Shown piece by piece: positions 13,459-14,849 of a DNA stretch of 14,849 bases (its first letter is position 1; the number at the start of each line of letters is the position of its first letter). The stretch is from assembly GCA_015663225.1 (NCBI GenBank), contig DQSO01000023.1, positions 1-14,849 on the forward strand, in the 5' to 3' direction. The notes below the pieces were generated by a model that was not told the origin of the DNA, did no database searches, and saw nothing but the letters and a program-made list of their open reading frames with translations. The DNA comes from Campylobacterales bacterium (GTDB taxonomy: Bacteria > Campylobacterota > Campylobacteria > Campylobacterales > QNZT01). Made by a program: the position numbers and the translations under genes.

Positions 13459-14703
13459 ATGAAAAAATCTTCTATATTTTTTAGTATTACTGTAATATTT
13501 ACTATTGCTTCAATAGGAGTTTTTATAGCCTATCTATCTATGATAGAGTATGATAAACAAAAGTATACATTAGAGTTAAATGAAAGATATTCAATAGTTT
13601 CAAGAGTGTCACTTGTTAAACTTTTAGAGCATAATGTAGATGAACAGTTTGAAAAAGAGTTAAAACTATATAAGATGCAAGTTATAAAAGATGATGCAAA
13701 TATAAAATCAATCCTAGCAAATGGTGAATATTTGCAAAAAATTAGTGCAAGGATTGGTAGTAGTAGTATTATATATTTTAAAAAAAATAACTATCTACTT
13801 ATTGAGTCTATAGCAAAAAAAGCTGTACTTCTACATGATAAGAGATTTAAACCCTATATAAAACAGCTTATGACTATAAGAATAATCTTTGGAGGTATAC
13901 TGCTAACACTTTTTGGAGCATACTTTTGGACTGTTCGGAAAATACTACCTATTAAAAAGCTAAAAAGAGAGATTGACAAGTTTGCAAGTGGTGATTTGAA
14001 TATAGATTGTCAGATGAATACTGATGACGAAATAGCAGAAGTTGCAAATGCATTTACTCATGCAGTTGATGAAATAAAAAAGCTAAACAACTCTAGGAGA
14101 CTATTTTTACGAAATATTATGCATGAGCTTAAAACACCTATAACCAAGGGCAGGATAACTGCTGAAATGGTGGGTGAAGAGAAACAAAAAAAGAGACTTA
14201 TATCGGTTTTTGAGAAGCTTGATAGTCTGCTTGATGAGTTTATAGCGATTGAGCAAGTTACAGTTGATGGTAGCTTTATACACAAGTCTATTGTGCAGAT
14301 TGATAGTATGATAGATGAAGCTATAGAGATTTTAATGGCAAATCCAGATAGTATAGAGATTGAGTATCAAAATGTATTTGAGCTAAAAGCTGATTTTAAA
14401 CTACTCTCTTTAGCTATAAAAAATCTTATAGACAATGCTATTAAGTACAGTACCAACTCTAAAGTCAAGATAAAAGTAAGTTATCAATCTATATCATTTG
14501 CCTCAAAGGGTAAAAAAATGGAGCATGATCTCTCTTATTATATAGAACCATTTACTCGAGATAGTAAAAATTCAGCACATGGGTTTGGATTGGGACTTTA
14601 CATAGTTGATAGTATTTTAAAAGCTCACAATATGAAGCTAGTTTATTCACATGATAGTGGGATAAATTATTTTAAAATTGAGGGATTTGTAACTATTTTT
14701 TAA
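13459..14703 (+). CDS. Sensor histidine kinase, ArsS-like
   Basis: This 414-residue inner-membrane kinase has a first membrane helix (about 7-28), a periplasmic sensor region (about 29-136), a second helix (about 140-158), a HAMP linker (about 159-210), a HisKA domain with phospho-acceptor H222 in NIMHELKTPITKGRI, and an ATPase domain. The N box is present (N326 in NLIDNAIKYS), and so are an F-box-like YIEPFTR and the G2 box HGFGLGLYIVDS. The usual DxGxG (G1) motif is replaced by SISFASKGKKMEHDL. From memory, ArsS-like kinases of this phylum share such a degenerate box, so it is probably a working kinase; this is not proven here. The signal is unknown. It follows the regulator gene with no gap and its 3' end faces rpsI. 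Confidence 0.9.
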   Translation: MKKSSIFFSITVIFTIASIGVFIAYLSMIEYDKQKYTLELNERYSIVSRVSLVKLLEHNVDEQFEKELKLYKMQVIKDDANIKSILANGEYLQKISARIGSSSIIYFKKNNYLLIESIAKKAVLLHDKRFKPYIKQLMTIRIIFGGILLTLFGAYFWTVRKILPIKKLKREIDKFASGDLNIDCQMNTDDEIAEVANAFTHAVDEIKKLNNSRRLFLRNIMHELKTPITKGRITAEMVGEEKQKKRLISVFEKLDSLLDEFIAIEQVTVDGSFIHKSIVQIDSMIDEAIEILMANPDSIEIEYQNVFELKADFKLLSLAIKNLIDNAIKYSTNSKVKIKVSYQSISFASKGKKMEHDLSYYIEPFTRDSKNSAHGFGLGLYIVDSILKAHNMKLVYSHDSGINYFKIEGFVTIF

Positions 14704-14743
14704 AAGATGCAAACTCTTTGACAAAATGCCAGAGAGCTTGCAT
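14703..14743 (-). terminator. Possible weak terminator of rpsI
   Basis: On the minus strand, 10 nt after the rpsI stop, an 11-bp stem (14743-14733 with 14717-14707, including one G-U pair) and a 15-nt loop are followed by a short T4 run. The short T-run and large loop make it weak. It abuts the stop of the convergent kinase gene. Confidence 0.4.
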
Positions 14744-14753
14744 ATAAAGAACT

Positions 14754-14849
14754 CTATCTTTTTGAGAACTGAGGACTTCTTCTTGCTTTTCTTCTTCCGT
14801 ATTTCTTTCTTTCTACAACTCTTGAATCTCTTGTTAAAAGACCTTCAGG
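14754..14849 (-). CDS. rpsI: Ribosomal protein S9 (C-terminal 31 residues, cut by window edge)
   Basis: Reading from the right edge on the minus strand gives [18 protein letters not shown], then [10 protein letters not shown] and TAG. This is the unmistakable C-terminal tail of 30S protein uS9 (E. coli ends KARRRPQFSKR). The final SKR reaches the P-site tRNA in the ribosome. About 100 upstream codons lie outside the window; rplM (L13) usually precedes rpsI and would be expected further right. The gene converges on the histidine kinase gene with 50 nt between their stops. Confidence 0.93.
   Translation of the reverse strand, partial: PEGLLTRDSRVVERKKYGRRKARRSPQFSKR

Noticed and set aside
1..14849. 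Genomic island or horizontally acquired block
   Set aside because: All genes are core or typical of the phylum, base composition looks even throughout, and no tRNA, integrase, transposase or phage gene is present.

Overview
The window is AT-rich chromosomal DNA from a member of the Campylobacterota (Epsilonproteobacteria), most like free-living Sulfurimonas-type relatives. The grounds are the cheY-prmA gene order also found in Helicobacter pylori, the futalosine-pathway menaquinone gene mqnD, S21 and S9 proteins of epsilonproteobacterial type, an ArsS-like sensor kinase, and frequent TATAAT -10 boxes without clear -35 boxes. The genus cannot be fixed from what is visible. There are no tRNA or rRNA genes, insertion sequences, CRISPR arrays or phage genes. 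Coding density is very high, with many overlapping or abutting genes.

Positions 1-4854 (minus strand) form one long run. It starts with an OmpA-family envelope protein with two BON-like repeats, then a membrane-anchored helix-hairpin-helix protein, a DEDDy 3'-5' exonuclease, hisH, hisA, cheY and the start of prmA, which is cut by the window edge. A promoter lies before the OmpA gene, and a second extended -10 box lies before the exonuclease gene. Positions 5015-6914 (plus strand) hold the tightly coupled set mqnD-fliQ-murB (menaquinone synthesis, flagellar export, peptidoglycan precursor synthesis).

Positions 6911-8850 (minus strand) hold a three-gene operon: a bactofilin, a small two-helix membrane protein and a second bactofilin. 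Its last stop codon overlaps the stop codon of murB. Divergent from it, on the plus strand, are a secreted rhodanese-domain protein and an inner-membrane LysM protein (9069-10586). Positions 6144-11459 are therefore rich in cell-envelope genes: MurB, two cytoskeletal bactofilins, a LysM protein and a Tat-exported M15/DUF882 (MepK-type) peptidase. This cluster is the most interesting part of the window.

Positions 10603-12682 (minus strand) carry aspartate aminotransferase, the DUF882 peptidase (whose ribosome binding site lies inside a 13-bp inverted repeat), and rpsU with its own promoter and intrinsic terminator. Positions 12769-14703 (plus strand) are an OmpR-type response regulator and its ArsS-like histidine kinase. 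At the right edge the C-terminal 31 codons of rpsI lie on the minus strand, converging on the kinase gene.
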